This document shows positions 9,930 through 17,082 of a DNA stretch of 64,000 bases, piece by piece. The position numbers and the translations under genes are program-made. The DNA lies in NCBI RefSeq assembly GCF_001894945.1, contig NZ_BCXE01000016.1, forward strand, positions 1 to 64,000, written 5' to 3'. The notes under the pieces are model-generated. The model was not told the origin of the DNA. It made no database searches and saw nothing but the letters and a program-made list of their open reading frames with translations. Source of the stretch: Rhodococcus ruber NBRC 15591 (GTDB taxonomy: Bacteria; Actinomycetota; Actinomycetes; Mycobacteriales; Mycobacteriaceae). Each line of letters starts with the position of its first letter. The first letter of the stretch is position 1.

Positions 9930-11672
9930 GTGCCGTCCACCGTGGAACCCGACCCGACCGGGCCGGCGCCGAGCCGCCGCGCCGCGGCCCTCGGGGCCCG
10001 CGCCGCCGAACTCGGCCGGCGCGCCCTCGGACTCGACGGGCGCGGCGGCGGCCCCGCCGTGGCCACGATCCTGCACGGCGACGAACTCGAGGGGCGTGGT
10101 CTCGACGCCACCGAGACCACCCAGCTGCACCGCATCCGGCTGTTCGGCGCGACGGGCACCGTGCTCATGGCGGTCGGCGCGCTCGGCGCGGGAGCGCAGC
10201 CGGTGCTGCAGAACCCCGTCCAGGGCCTGCGGGTGCTCGGGCTGCCCGCGCGCATGCCCAGCGCCGCGCTGACGCTGACCATGACGGGCACCGTGCTGGT
10301 GGTGCTGGCCTGGCTGCTGCTCGGCCGCTTCGCCGTCGGCCGCCGCGACCCGGACGGGGTGCCCCGACGCCTGAGCCGGTCCCAGCTCGACCGCACCCTG
10401 CTGCTGTGGATCCTGCCGTTGACGGTGGCGCCCCCGATGTTCAGCAAGGACGTCTACTCGTATCTGGCGCAGAGCGAGATCGCCGCCCGCGGCCTCGATC
10501 CCTACGGGATCGGCCCCGCCGGCGCCCTGGGGGTCGACCACGTCCTGACCCGCACCGTGCCCAACATCTGGCGCGACACGCCGGCGCCGTACGGGCCGGC
10601 GATCCTGTGGCTCGGGCAGCGGATCACCGACCTGACGGGCGAGAACATCGTCGCCGGGGTGTTCCTGCACCGCTTGACCGCGCTCGCCGGGGTCGCGCTG
10701 ATCGTGTGGGCGCTGCCGCGGCTCGCGCGCCGCTGCGGTGTCGCCGCCGTCAGCGCCCTGTGGCTCGGTGCGGCCAATCCCCTGCTGCTGTTCCACCTCG
10801 TCGCCGGCATCCACAACGAGGCCCTGATGCTCGGTCTCATGCTGGCCGGTCTCGAGCTGGCGCTGCGCGGCATCCACACCGCCGATCCGGCGGCGCCGCT
10901 GCGCGGCCGGGCGCTGGGCTGGCTGCTGGCGGGCTCCGCGGTGATCGCGCTGTCGGCGATGGTCAAGGTGCCGTCGCTGCTCGCCCTCGGCTTCGTCGGG
11001 ATGGCGCTCGCGCACCGCTGGGGCGGCACCGTGCGCGCGGTGGTCTCCGCCGCCGCGTTGCTCGCCGTGGTCGCCGTCGTCGTCGTGGGCGCGGTCAGCT
11101 GGGGCAGCGGGCTCGGGTTCGGCTGGACGCAGACCCTCGGGACCGCGACGGAGGTGCGCAGCTGGATGTCCATCCCGACGCTGCTCGGCCTGGGCACCGG
11201 CCTGGCCGGGGTGTTGCTCGGTCTCGGTGATCACACGACCGCGATCCTGTCGCTCACCCGGCCCGTCGCCGCGCTGATCGCGGCGCTGGTGACGGTGCGG
11301 ATGATGCTGGCGGTGCTCACCGGCCGGCTGCATCCGGTGGGCGCGCTCGGGGTGTCCCTCGGCGCGATCGTGCTGCTGTTCCCGGTGGTGCAGCCCTGGT
11401 ACCTGCTGTGGGCGGTGATCCCGCTGGCCGCGTGGGCCACCCGGCCGATCTTCCGGCTCCCCACCGTGGCGTTCTCGTCGCTGGTGAGCGTGATCCTGAT
11501 GCCCAACGGCGGCGAGTACCAGCCGTTCATCATCGTGCAGGCGGCCATCGCGACGGTCGTCGTGGTGGGGCTCGCGATCTTCGCCACCCGCAACCGGCTG
11601 CCCTGGCGCGACGAGGACGACGCACCACCGCGTCCCGCCGATTCGCCCGGCGCCTACGCTGGAACCTCGTGA
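9930..11672 (+). CDS. mptB: MptB-type alpha-(1,6)-mannopyranosyltransferase, membrane GT-C
   Basis: Polytopic GT-C glycosyltransferase (580 aa) that uses polyprenyl-phosphomannose outside the membrane to build the alpha-1,6-mannan core of lipomannan and lipoarabinomannan. After a soluble N-terminal ~75 residues there are about a dozen hydrophobic segments. The first large loop has the GT-C acidic motif FSKDVYSYLAQSEIAARGLDPY. The position next to sufR matches Rv1459c (mptB). GTG 9930 gives a leaderless start. The stop overlaps the next gene as GTGA, so the ABC exporter is coupled to it. Confidence 0.88.
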   Translation: MPSTVEPDPTGPAPSRRAAALGARAAELGRRALGLDGRGGGPAVATILHGDELEGRGLDATETTQLHRIRLFGATGTVLMAVGALGAGAQPVLQNPVQGLRVLGLPARMPSAALTLTMTGTVLVVLAWLLLGRFAVGRRDPDGVPRRLSRSQLDRTLLLWILPLTVAPPMFSKDVYSYLAQSEIAARGLDPYGIGPAGALGVDHVLTRTVPNIWRDTPAPYGPAILWLGQRITDLTGENIVAGVFLHRLTALAGVALIVWALPRLARRCGVAAVSALWLGAANPLLLFHLVAGIHNEALMLGLMLAGLELALRGIHTADPAAPLRGRALGWLLAGSAVIALSAMVKVPSLLALGFVGMALAHRWGGTVRAVVSAAALLAVVAVVVVGAVSWGSGLGFGWTQTLGTATEVRSWMSIPTLLGLGTGLAGVLLGLGDHTTAILSLTRPVAALIAALVTVRMMLAVLTGRLHPVGALGVSLGAIVLLFPVVQPWYLLWAVIPLAAWATRPIFRLPTVAFSSLVSVILMPNGGEYQPFIIVQAAIATVVVVGLAIFATRNRLPWRDEDDAPPRPADSPGAYAGTS

Positions 11673-12613
11673 CCTCGAGATCCCCCGTCGCTGCGCCGCC
11701 CGCCGTCCGCCTCGAGGGCGTCGTCAAGCGGTTCGGCGACCTCACCGCCGTCGACGGGCTCGACCTGACCGTCGACCGCGCCCAGGTGCTCGCGCTGCTC
11801 GGCCCCAACGGTGCCGGCAAGACCACCACCGTGGAGATGTGCGAGGGCTTCGTCACCCCCGACTCCGGGACCGTGCGGGTCCTCGGGCTCGACCCGATCG
11901 CCGACTCCGAGGCCCTGCGCCCGCGGATCGGGGTCATGCTGCAGGGCGGCGGCGCCTATCCGGGGTCCAAGGCCGGGGAGATGCTCGATCTGGTGGCCGC
12001 CTACTCCGCGGATCCGCTCGATCCGGCCTGGCTGCTGCGCAGCCTCGGGCTCGAGGAGGCACGGCGCACCCCCTATCGGCGGCTGTCCGGCGGGCAGCAG
12101 CAGCGGCTCGCGCTGGCCTGCGCCCTCGTCGGCCGGCCCGAACTCGTCTTCCTCGACGAACCGACCGCCGGTCTGGACGCGCAGGCGCGGCTGCTGGTGT
12201 GGGAACTGATCGACGCCCTGCGGCGCGACGGCGTCGCGGTGCTGCTCACCACGCACCTGATGGACGAGGCGGAGGAACTCGCCGACGAGGTCGTCATCAT
12301 CGATCACGGCCGGATCGTGGCCGCCGGCACCCCCGCCGAGGTCGCCAGCACCGGCGCGGAGGGCCAGTTGTGGCTCACCGCCGCCCCGGGGCTGGATCTC
12401 GCTCCCCTGCGTGCCGCGGTGACGGACGCGTTCCGGGTGCGCGAGGCCGGTCCCGGCCGGTATCTCGTCGAGGGCCCCATCGATCCGCAGGTCGTCGCGG
12501 CGGCCGCCGCGTGGTGCGCCGACCAGGGTGTCCTGGCCCGCGAGATCCGGGTGGACCAGCGCAGCCTCGAGGACGTGTTCCTGGACCTGACCGGACGGGA
12601 GATCCGCGGATGA
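11669..12613 (+). CDS. ABC exporter ATP-binding protein (Rv1458c-like)
   Basis: A 314-aa ATPase of the DrrA/CcmA class. It has Walker A (LLGPNGAGKTTT), the Q-loop (VMLQGGGAYPG), the signature LSGGQQQRLALA, Walker B (LVFLDEPTAGLD) and the H-loop (TTHLMDEAEEL), then a ~90-aa C-terminal domain ending SLEDVFLDLTGREIRG. The start GTG 11669 overlaps the mptB stop (GTGA) and the stop overlaps the permease ATG (ATGA), forming a three-gene unit that leads into ctaA. The substrate is unknown; the constant association with mptB and ctaA in this lineage suggests an envelope or heme-related cargo, but that is inference. Confidence 0.9.
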   Translation: MTSRSPVAAPPAVRLEGVVKRFGDLTAVDGLDLTVDRAQVLALLGPNGAGKTTTVEMCEGFVTPDSGTVRVLGLDPIADSEALRPRIGVMLQGGGAYPGSKAGEMLDLVAAYSADPLDPAWLLRSLGLEEARRTPYRRLSGGQQQRLALACALVGRPELVFLDEPTAGLDAQARLLVWELIDALRRDGVAVLLTTHLMDEAEELADEVVIIDHGRIVAAGTPAEVASTGAEGQLWLTAAPGLDLAPLRAAVTDAFRVREAGPGRYLVEGPIDPQVVAAAAAWCADQGVLAREIRVDQRSLEDVFLDLTGREIRG

Positions 12614-13407
12614 GCACCTCGCACGAGCGCCTGGCGGCGAACCGGTTCGCGCCCGGCACCTTCGCTCCCGCGCCCCGCCCGAACGGCCCGGCGGCGATGC
12701 TCGCCGCGCAGACCCGCATGGAGCTGGTGCTCCTGCTGCGCAACGGCGAGCAGCTGCTGCTGACGATGTTCATCCCGATCACCCTGCTGATCGGGCTCAC
12801 CCTGCTCCCGATCGGCGATCTGGGCGAGGCCCGCGTCGAGCGCGTGCTGCCGGCGGTGATGATGGTCGCGGTGATGTCGACGGCGTTCACCGGGCAGGCC
12901 ATCGCGGTCGGATTCGACCGCAGATACGGTGCATTGAAAAGACTCGGCGCCACCGCCCTGCCGAAATGGGGCATCATCGCAGGCAAGAGCGGTGCGGTGG
13001 CCCTCGTCGTCGCACTGCAGTCGATTCTGCTGGGCGGCATCGGTCTCGCCCTCGGCTGGCGCCCGGACCCGGTCGGGCTGCTGCTCGGCGCCGCCGTCAT
13101 CGCCCTGGGCACCGTGACGTTCGCCACCCTGGGTCTGCTGCTCGGCGGCACCCTGCGCGCCGAGATCGTGCTGGCGCTGGCCAACATCATCTGGTTCGTG
13201 CTGCTCGGGATCGGCAGCGTCGTCCTCGCCGGCGGCGGTCTGCCCGATGCGGTGGTGCATCTGGCGCGCCTGGTCCCGTCCGGGGCGCTCGCCCTCGCCC
13301 TCGACGCGGCGCTGCGCGGCAGCGTCGACTGGCTGGCCGTGGCGATCCTCGGCGCGTGGGCGGCCGCCGGCGGGGTCCTGGCGAGCAGACTGTTCCGGTT
13401 CGTCTGA
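12610..13407 (+). CDS. ABC-2 type exporter permease
   Basis: A 265-aa integral membrane protein that partners the preceding ATPase. A proline-rich cytosolic N-terminus of about 35 residues is followed by six hydrophobic segments (first FIPITLLIGLTLLPIG, last VAILGAWAAAGGVLASRLF). The segment DRRYGALKRLGATALPKW between membrane helices is typical of DrrB-like ABC-2 permeases. The start ATG 12610 overlaps the ATPase stop by 4 nt. ctaA starts 49 nt after its stop, behind its own promoter. Confidence 0.9.
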   Translation: MSTSHERLAANRFAPGTFAPAPRPNGPAAMLAAQTRMELVLLLRNGEQLLLTMFIPITLLIGLTLLPIGDLGEARVERVLPAVMMVAVMSTAFTGQAIAVGFDRRYGALKRLGATALPKWGIIAGKSGAVALVVALQSILLGGIGLALGWRPDPVGLLLGAAVIALGTVTFATLGLLLGGTLRAEIVLALANIIWFVLLGIGSVVLAGGGLPDAVVHLARLVPSGALALALDAALRGSVDWLAVAILGAWAAAGGVLASRLFRFV

Positions 13408-13415
13408 CCGGCACC

Positions 13416-13434
13416 CCACTACAGGCTGTAGTGG
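13416..13434. promoter_or_regulatory. 19-bp perfect palindrome, candidate operator of ctaA
   Basis: CCACTACAG-G-CTGTAGTGG has 9-bp perfect arms around one base. It covers the position where the -35 box of the ctaA promoter would sit (-10 at 13444-13449). The TACA...TGTA core resembles operators of the BlaI/MecI/CopY regulator family, with three central bases instead of the usual two. The palindrome is seen; the regulator is inferred. Confidence 0.6.
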
Positions 13435-13443
13435 ACCGGCCCG

Positions 13444-13449
13444 TACCAT
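13444..13449 (+). promoter_or_regulatory. -10 element of ctaA, near-leaderless
   Basis: TACCAT (TANNNT) ends 7 nt before GTG 13457, so the transcript would carry almost no leader. The same nonamer TACCATCGT recurs upstream of ctaB on the minus strand. Confidence 0.55.
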
Positions 13450-13456
13450 CGTCGAT

Positions 13457-14422
13457 GTGCTGTATCGCGGCTTCCTGCGCCTTGTCGACCGTCTGCCCCT
13501 GCCGTCCCTGCGGACCCAGCGGCTGCTCGCGCTGATCGCGATCCTGACCCAGGGCGGCATCGCCGTGACCGGGTCGATCGTCCGCGTGACCGCGTCCGGC
13601 CTGGGGTGCCCCACCTGGCCCCAGTGCTTCCCGGGCAGCTTCGTGCCCGTCGGTGTCTCCGAGGAGGTCGCCACCCTGCACCAGGTCGTCGAGTTCGGCA
13701 ACCGGCTGCTGACGTTCGTCGTCGTCGCGTCCGCCGCGGCGGTCGTGCTGGCCGTGACCCGGGCCCGGCGCCGCCGCGAGGTTCTCGTCTACGCGTGGCT
13801 GATGCCCGCCGGCACCGTCCTGCAGGCCGTCATCGGTGGCATCACCGTGCTCGCCGGCCTGGCCTGGTGGACCGTCGCGGTGCACCTGCTGGCGTCGATG
13901 CTGATGGTGTGGCTGGCGGTGCTGCTGCATGCGAAGGTCGGCGAGCCCGACGACGGGGCGGTCGTGGAGACGATCCCGCGCCCGCTCCGGACCCTGACCG
14001 CGCTGTCCGCCGTACTGCTCGCCGGGGTGCTCGTCGCGGGCACGATGGTCACCGGCGCCGGCCCGCACGCCGGCGACAAGAGCGCCGATCGGCCGGTGCC
14101 GCGCCTCGAGATCGACATCGAGTCCCTGGTGCACCTGCACGCCGAACTGCTCGTCGGATACCTCGGCTTGCTCGTCGGCCTCGCCTTCGCGCTGTACGCC
14201 GTGGCCGCGCCGCAGGCGGTGAAGACGCGCCTGCACGTGCTGCTCGCCCTCGTCGTCGCCCAGGCCCTCGTCGGGGTCGTGCAGTACTTCACCGACGTGC
14301 CCGCCGCCCTCGTCGCCGTGCACGTCGCCGGCGCCGGGCTGTGCACGGCCGCGACGGCAGCGGTGTGGGCGGCGGGACGGGTCCGCACCACCGAACCGGC
14401 CCGCGAACCGGTCGCCGTCTGA
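13457..14422 (+). CDS. ctaA: CtaA/Cox15, heme A synthase
   Basis: Membrane enzyme (321 aa) that oxidises the C8 methyl of heme O to a formyl group, giving heme A for aa3-type cytochrome oxidase. It has eight predicted membrane segments in two four-helix halves, with candidate heme-ligand histidines in TLHQVVEFGNR, VAVHLLASM, LVHLHAELLV and VAVHVAGAG. The extracellular GCPTWPQC pair of cysteines is the CtaA disulfide. I chose GTG 13457 from the -10 placement and the conserved start (LYRGFLRLVDRLPLPS). It ends before a strong hairpin. Confidence 0.95.
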   Translation: MLYRGFLRLVDRLPLPSLRTQRLLALIAILTQGGIAVTGSIVRVTASGLGCPTWPQCFPGSFVPVGVSEEVATLHQVVEFGNRLLTFVVVASAAAVVLAVTRARRRREVLVYAWLMPAGTVLQAVIGGITVLAGLAWWTVAVHLLASMLMVWLAVLLHAKVGEPDDGAVVETIPRPLRTLTALSAVLLAGVLVAGTMVTGAGPHAGDKSADRPVPRLEIDIESLVHLHAELLVGYLGLLVGLAFALYAVAAPQAVKTRLHVLLALVVAQALVGVVQYFTDVPAALVAVHVAGAGLCTAATAAVWAAGRVRTTEPAREPVAV

Positions 14423-14447
14423 CCCCCGGGCGCACGCGCGCCGGAGA

Positions 14448-14492
14448 AACGGTTCCGGGGGCCACCCAGGACGGGTGACCCCCGGAGCCGTT
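14448..14492. terminator. bidirectional terminator between ctaA and the Rv1455-like gene
   Basis: Twenty-bp arms (14448-14467 and 14473-14492) with two mismatches and a 5-nt loop, between convergent genes. It starts 26 nt after the ctaA stop and lies 11 nt after the minus-strand stop at 14503. Confidence 0.8.
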
Positions 14493-14502
14493 CGAGGATC
14501 GG

Positions 14503-14844
14503 TCAGCGTTCGTTGCGGGCCCGCGGGAACCGGGTCTGACGGGCCACCCAGCCGGCCATCTTCTTCCAGTGGCCCTGCTGCGGCGTCGCGATGCTGGTCA
14601 CTTCGCGATCCCACTCCGAGACCGTGACGCCGGGCAGCGCCTCGACCACCGCGTGCGCCGTGGCGAGATCGCGCACCACCCGGTCGCCGAGCACCCCGTC
14701 CTCGGCGACGACGGTGATGCGCACCGCGCCCCGCGCGACCGGCTGCAGCACCGCCTTGGCGGAGCCACCGTGCGCGGCGACGAAGCTGCGGAGGGATTTC
14801 ACGATGTCGGCCGGTGCGGCCACGACCTGAGTATCGGCGCTCAT
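14503..14844 (-). CDS. conserved actinobacterial protein (Rv1455-like), unknown function
   Basis: A 113-aa soluble protein without a recognised domain. It has an alpha/beta character (VRITVVAEDGVLGDRVVRDL) and a basic, aromatic C-terminus (GHWKKMAGWVARQTRF). No signal peptide or membrane segment is visible. In M. tuberculosis an equivalent gene also lies next to qor, and here the two are divergent with only 22 bp between start codons. I chose ATG 14844 because a -10 box sits 6 nt upstream; an extension upstream would run through qor and look compositionally random. I do not assign a function. Confidence 0.75.
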   Translation of the reverse strand: MSADTQVVAAPADIVKSLRSFVAAHGGSAKAVLQPVARGAVRITVVAEDGVLGDRVVRDLATAHAVVEALPGVTVSEWDREVTSIATPQQGHWKKMAGWVARQTRFPRARNER

Positions 14845-14850
14845 GCCTGC

Positions 14851-14860
14851 AGAATACTGT
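14851..14860. promoter_or_regulatory. back-to-back overlapping -10 boxes, both leaderless
   Basis: AGAATACTGT contains the -10 box TATTCT on the minus strand (14856-14851), 6 nt before ATG 14844, and TACTGT on the plus strand (14855-14860), 6 nt before ATG 14867. The boxes share two bases, so only one polymerase can open the site at a time. Confidence 0.6.
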
Positions 14861-14866
14861 GAACGT

Positions 14867-15832
14867 ATGCGTGCAATCGAAGTGGCACGGTTCGGCGGCC
14901 CCGAGGTGCTCACCCCCGTCGAGCTCCCCGCTCCCGAGCCGGGGCCGGGCGAGCTGCTGGTCCGGACCGACGCCGTGGGCGTCAACTACATCGACACCTA
15001 CTTCCGCACCGGGCTCTACCCCCGGGAGTTGCCGTACATTCCCGGATCCGAGGGCACCGGACGGGTCGTCGCGGTCGGTGAGGGCGTGGGCGGCGTCGCG
15101 GTCGGCGATCGGGTGAGCTGGGCAGCGGCCGACGGTTCCTACGCCGAACAGGTGCTCGTGCCGGCGGCGGTGGCGGTGCCCGTGCCCGACGCGGTTCCCG
15201 CCGAGCAGGCGGCGTCGGCGCTGCTCCAGGGCATGACCGCGCACTACCTGCTCAATTCGACGTATCCGGCGCAGCCCGGCGAGACCGTGCTCGTGCACGC
15301 GGGCGCCGGTGGGGTGGGCCTGCTGCTCACCCAGCTCGCCGCCGCGAAGGACGTGCGGGTGATCACGACCGTCTCCTCCGACGAGAAGGAAACCCTCTCG
15401 CGCGGCGCGGGCGCCGCCGAGGTGCTGCGCTACACCGACGACCTCGCCGAGCAGGTCCGGGATCTCACCGGCGGGGAGGGCGTCGCGGCGGTCTACGACG
15501 GCGTCGGCGCGGCCACGTTCGAGTCGTCGCTCGCCTCGCTGCGCATCCGCGGCACGTTGGCGCTGTTCGGCGCGGCCAGCGGTCCGGTGCCGCCGTTCGA
15601 TCTGCAGCGGCTCAACCCCGCCGGCTCGCTGTACGTCACCCGGCCGACCCTCGCGCACCACGTGCGCACCCGCGAGGAGCTGATGTGGCGGGCGGGCGAG
15701 GTGTTCGCCGCCGTCGCGGACGGGACCCTCACCGTCCGGGTCGGCGCGCGGTACCCGCTGGCACAGGCGGAGCAGGCACACCGCGACCTCGAGGCCCGTC
15801 GCACGACCGGCTCGATCGTGCTGCTCCCCTGA
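14867..15832 (+). CDS. qor: NADPH:quinone oxidoreductase (zeta-crystallin type)
   Basis: Zinc-free medium-chain dehydrogenase (321 aa) that reduces quinones with NADPH. Landmarks are the N-terminal MRAIEVARFGGPEVL, the segment DAVGVNYIDTYFRTGLYP, the nucleotide-binding motif VLVHAGAGGVGLLLTQLA and the end EARRTTGSIVLLP. The structural-zinc cysteine lobe is absent, as in Qor. The start ATG 14867 lies 6 nt after a -10 box, so the mRNA is probably leaderless. It converges on ctaB over a large hairpin. Confidence 0.93.
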   Translation: MRAIEVARFGGPEVLTPVELPAPEPGPGELLVRTDAVGVNYIDTYFRTGLYPRELPYIPGSEGTGRVVAVGEGVGGVAVGDRVSWAAADGSYAEQVLVPAAVAVPVPDAVPAEQAASALLQGMTAHYLLNSTYPAQPGETVLVHAGAGGVGLLLTQLAAAKDVRVITTVSSDEKETLSRGAGAAEVLRYTDDLAEQVRDLTGGEGVAAVYDGVGAATFESSLASLRIRGTLALFGAASGPVPPFDLQRLNPAGSLYVTRPTLAHHVRTREELMWRAGEVFAAVADGTLTVRVGARYPLAQAEQAHRDLEARRTTGSIVLLP

Positions 15833-15840
15833 GGTTCGCT

Positions 15841-15896
15841 CCGGGCGGAAGTACCGTTTCCGTCGCTCTCCGGCAGCGGACGGTACATTCGCCCGG
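15841..15896. terminator. bidirectional terminator between qor and ctaB
   Basis: Seventeen-bp arms (15841-15857 and 15880-15896) with two mismatches and a 22-nt loop that can pair further (CCGTCGC / GCAGCGG region), placed between convergent genes 8 nt after the qor stop. Confidence 0.7.
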
Positions 15897-15920
15897 TCCC
15901 GGAGCCGCGCGGAAGGCGGA

Positions 15921-16928
15921 TCAGAAGAACGAGGCGATGGTGCGCAGGTCGAGCACCGAGTCCACGGCCAGGCCCAGGCACACCAGGGCGAGGTAGTTGT
16001 TCGACTGCAGGAACAGCTTGAGGGGCTTGACCGCCGCCCCGCCCCGGACGCTGCGGTACAGCTGATGCGCGACGAGCAGGAACCAGGCGCCGGCGGCGAC
16101 GGTCACCGCCGCGTACACCAGGCCGGCGGCCGGCACGAGCACCAGCGTCGCCAGGACGGTCGCCCAGGTGTAGAGCAGGATCTGCTTGGTGACGTGCTGC
16201 TCGCTCGCGATCACGGGCAGCATGGGCACGCCGGCGGCCTTGTAGTCCTCCTTGTACCGCATCGCCAGCGCCCAGGTGTGCGGCGGTGTCCAGAAGAAGA
16301 TCACCAGGAACAGCACGATCGGTTCCCAGCTCAGCGAGCCGGTGACCGCGGCCCAGCCGACCATCACGGGCATGCACCCGGCGGCCCCGCCCCACACCAC
16401 GTTCTGCCAGGTCCTGCGCTTGAGGACCATCGTGTACACCAGGACGTAGAAGGCGATCGTGGCGACCACGAGCAGGCCGGCGAGCAGATTCGCCCGCCAC
16501 CACAACCACAGGAACGACACGACGCCGAGCACCGCGCCGAACACGAACGCGTGCCGGGTCGGGACGGCCTGCCGGGCCAGCGGCCGCAGCGCCGTCCGCT
16601 TCATGACCTTGTCGATGTCGGCGTCGACGACGCAGTTGAGGGCATTCGCGCTCGCCGCACCCATCCACCCGCCGAACAGGGTGCTCGCGATGAGCACCAG
16701 GTCCACCTCGCCGCGGTCGGCGAAGAGCATCGCCGGGATGGTCGCCACCAGCAGCAACTCGATCACGCGCGGCTTGGTCAGCGCGATATAGGCGAGCACC
16801 GTGCCCGAAACGCGTCCCCACATCGTGTCGGGGCGAGGCGCTCCAGGTGCCTCGGGGGCGCCGAAGCCGTGACCTCCCGGCCGTTGCCCTGCCCGCACCC
16901 TGTCTCCTTGCACCACGCGATTACGCAC
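15921..16928 (-). CDS. ctaB: CtaB, protoheme IX farnesyltransferase (heme O synthase)
   Basis: UbiA-family membrane prenyltransferase (up to 335 aa) that adds a farnesyl group to heme B, making heme O for CtaA. The first aspartate-rich motif is [17 protein letters not shown] and the second polar loop is [20 protein letters not shown]; about nine membrane helices are visible. The family core starts at [14 protein letters not shown], so the first ~45 residues are poorly constrained: GTG 16928 is the longest start and ATG 16823 (MWGRVSGTV) is a good alternative. It is divergent from tkt. Confidence 0.94.
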   Translation of the reverse strand: MRNRVVQGDRVRAGQRPGGHGFGAPEAPGAPRPDTMWGRVSGTVLAYIALTKPRVIELLLVATIPAMLFADRGEVDLVLIASTLFGGWMGAASANALNCVVDADIDKVMKRTALRPLARQAVPTRHAFVFGAVLGVVSFLWLWWRANLLAGLLVVATIAFYVLVYTMVLKRRTWQNVVWGGAAGCMPVMVGWAAVTGSLSWEPIVLFLVIFFWTPPHTWALAMRYKEDYKAAGVPMLPVIASEQHVTKQILLYTWATVLATLVLVPAAGLVYAAVTVAAGAWFLLVAHQLYRSVRGGAAVKPLKLFLQSNNYLALVCLGLAVDSVLDLRTIASFF

Positions 16929-16957
16929 CTTCGCTCGCCGTCGCTCTACTACGAACG

Positions 16958-16963
16958 ATGGTA
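16958..16963 (-). promoter_or_regulatory. -10 element of ctaB
   Basis: On the minus strand TACCAT, within TACCATCGT, identical to the ctaA -10 region. It lies 29 nt before GTG 16928. A CTAC-N8-GTAG inverted repeat (16964-16949) spans it. Confidence 0.45.
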
Positions 16964-16987
16964 GACGTCGCGCAGGCCCGGACCGAA

Positions 16988-17016
16988 TCGACCCGCAAAG
17001 CGCAGCACATTACTCT
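16988..17016 (+). promoter_or_regulatory. promoter of the tkt-tal-zwf-opcA-pgl operon
   Basis: TCGACC at 16988-16993 and TACTCT at 17011-17016 with 17-bp spacing fit a sigma-A-type promoter. Transcription would start about 60 nt before GTG 17083. Confidence 0.5.
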
Positions 17017-17082
17017 GGAGGGGCGCTCGAGGCTCTCGCGCCCGCACGCTCCCCGTATACCCATGTCAGGAGACTTCTGCTC

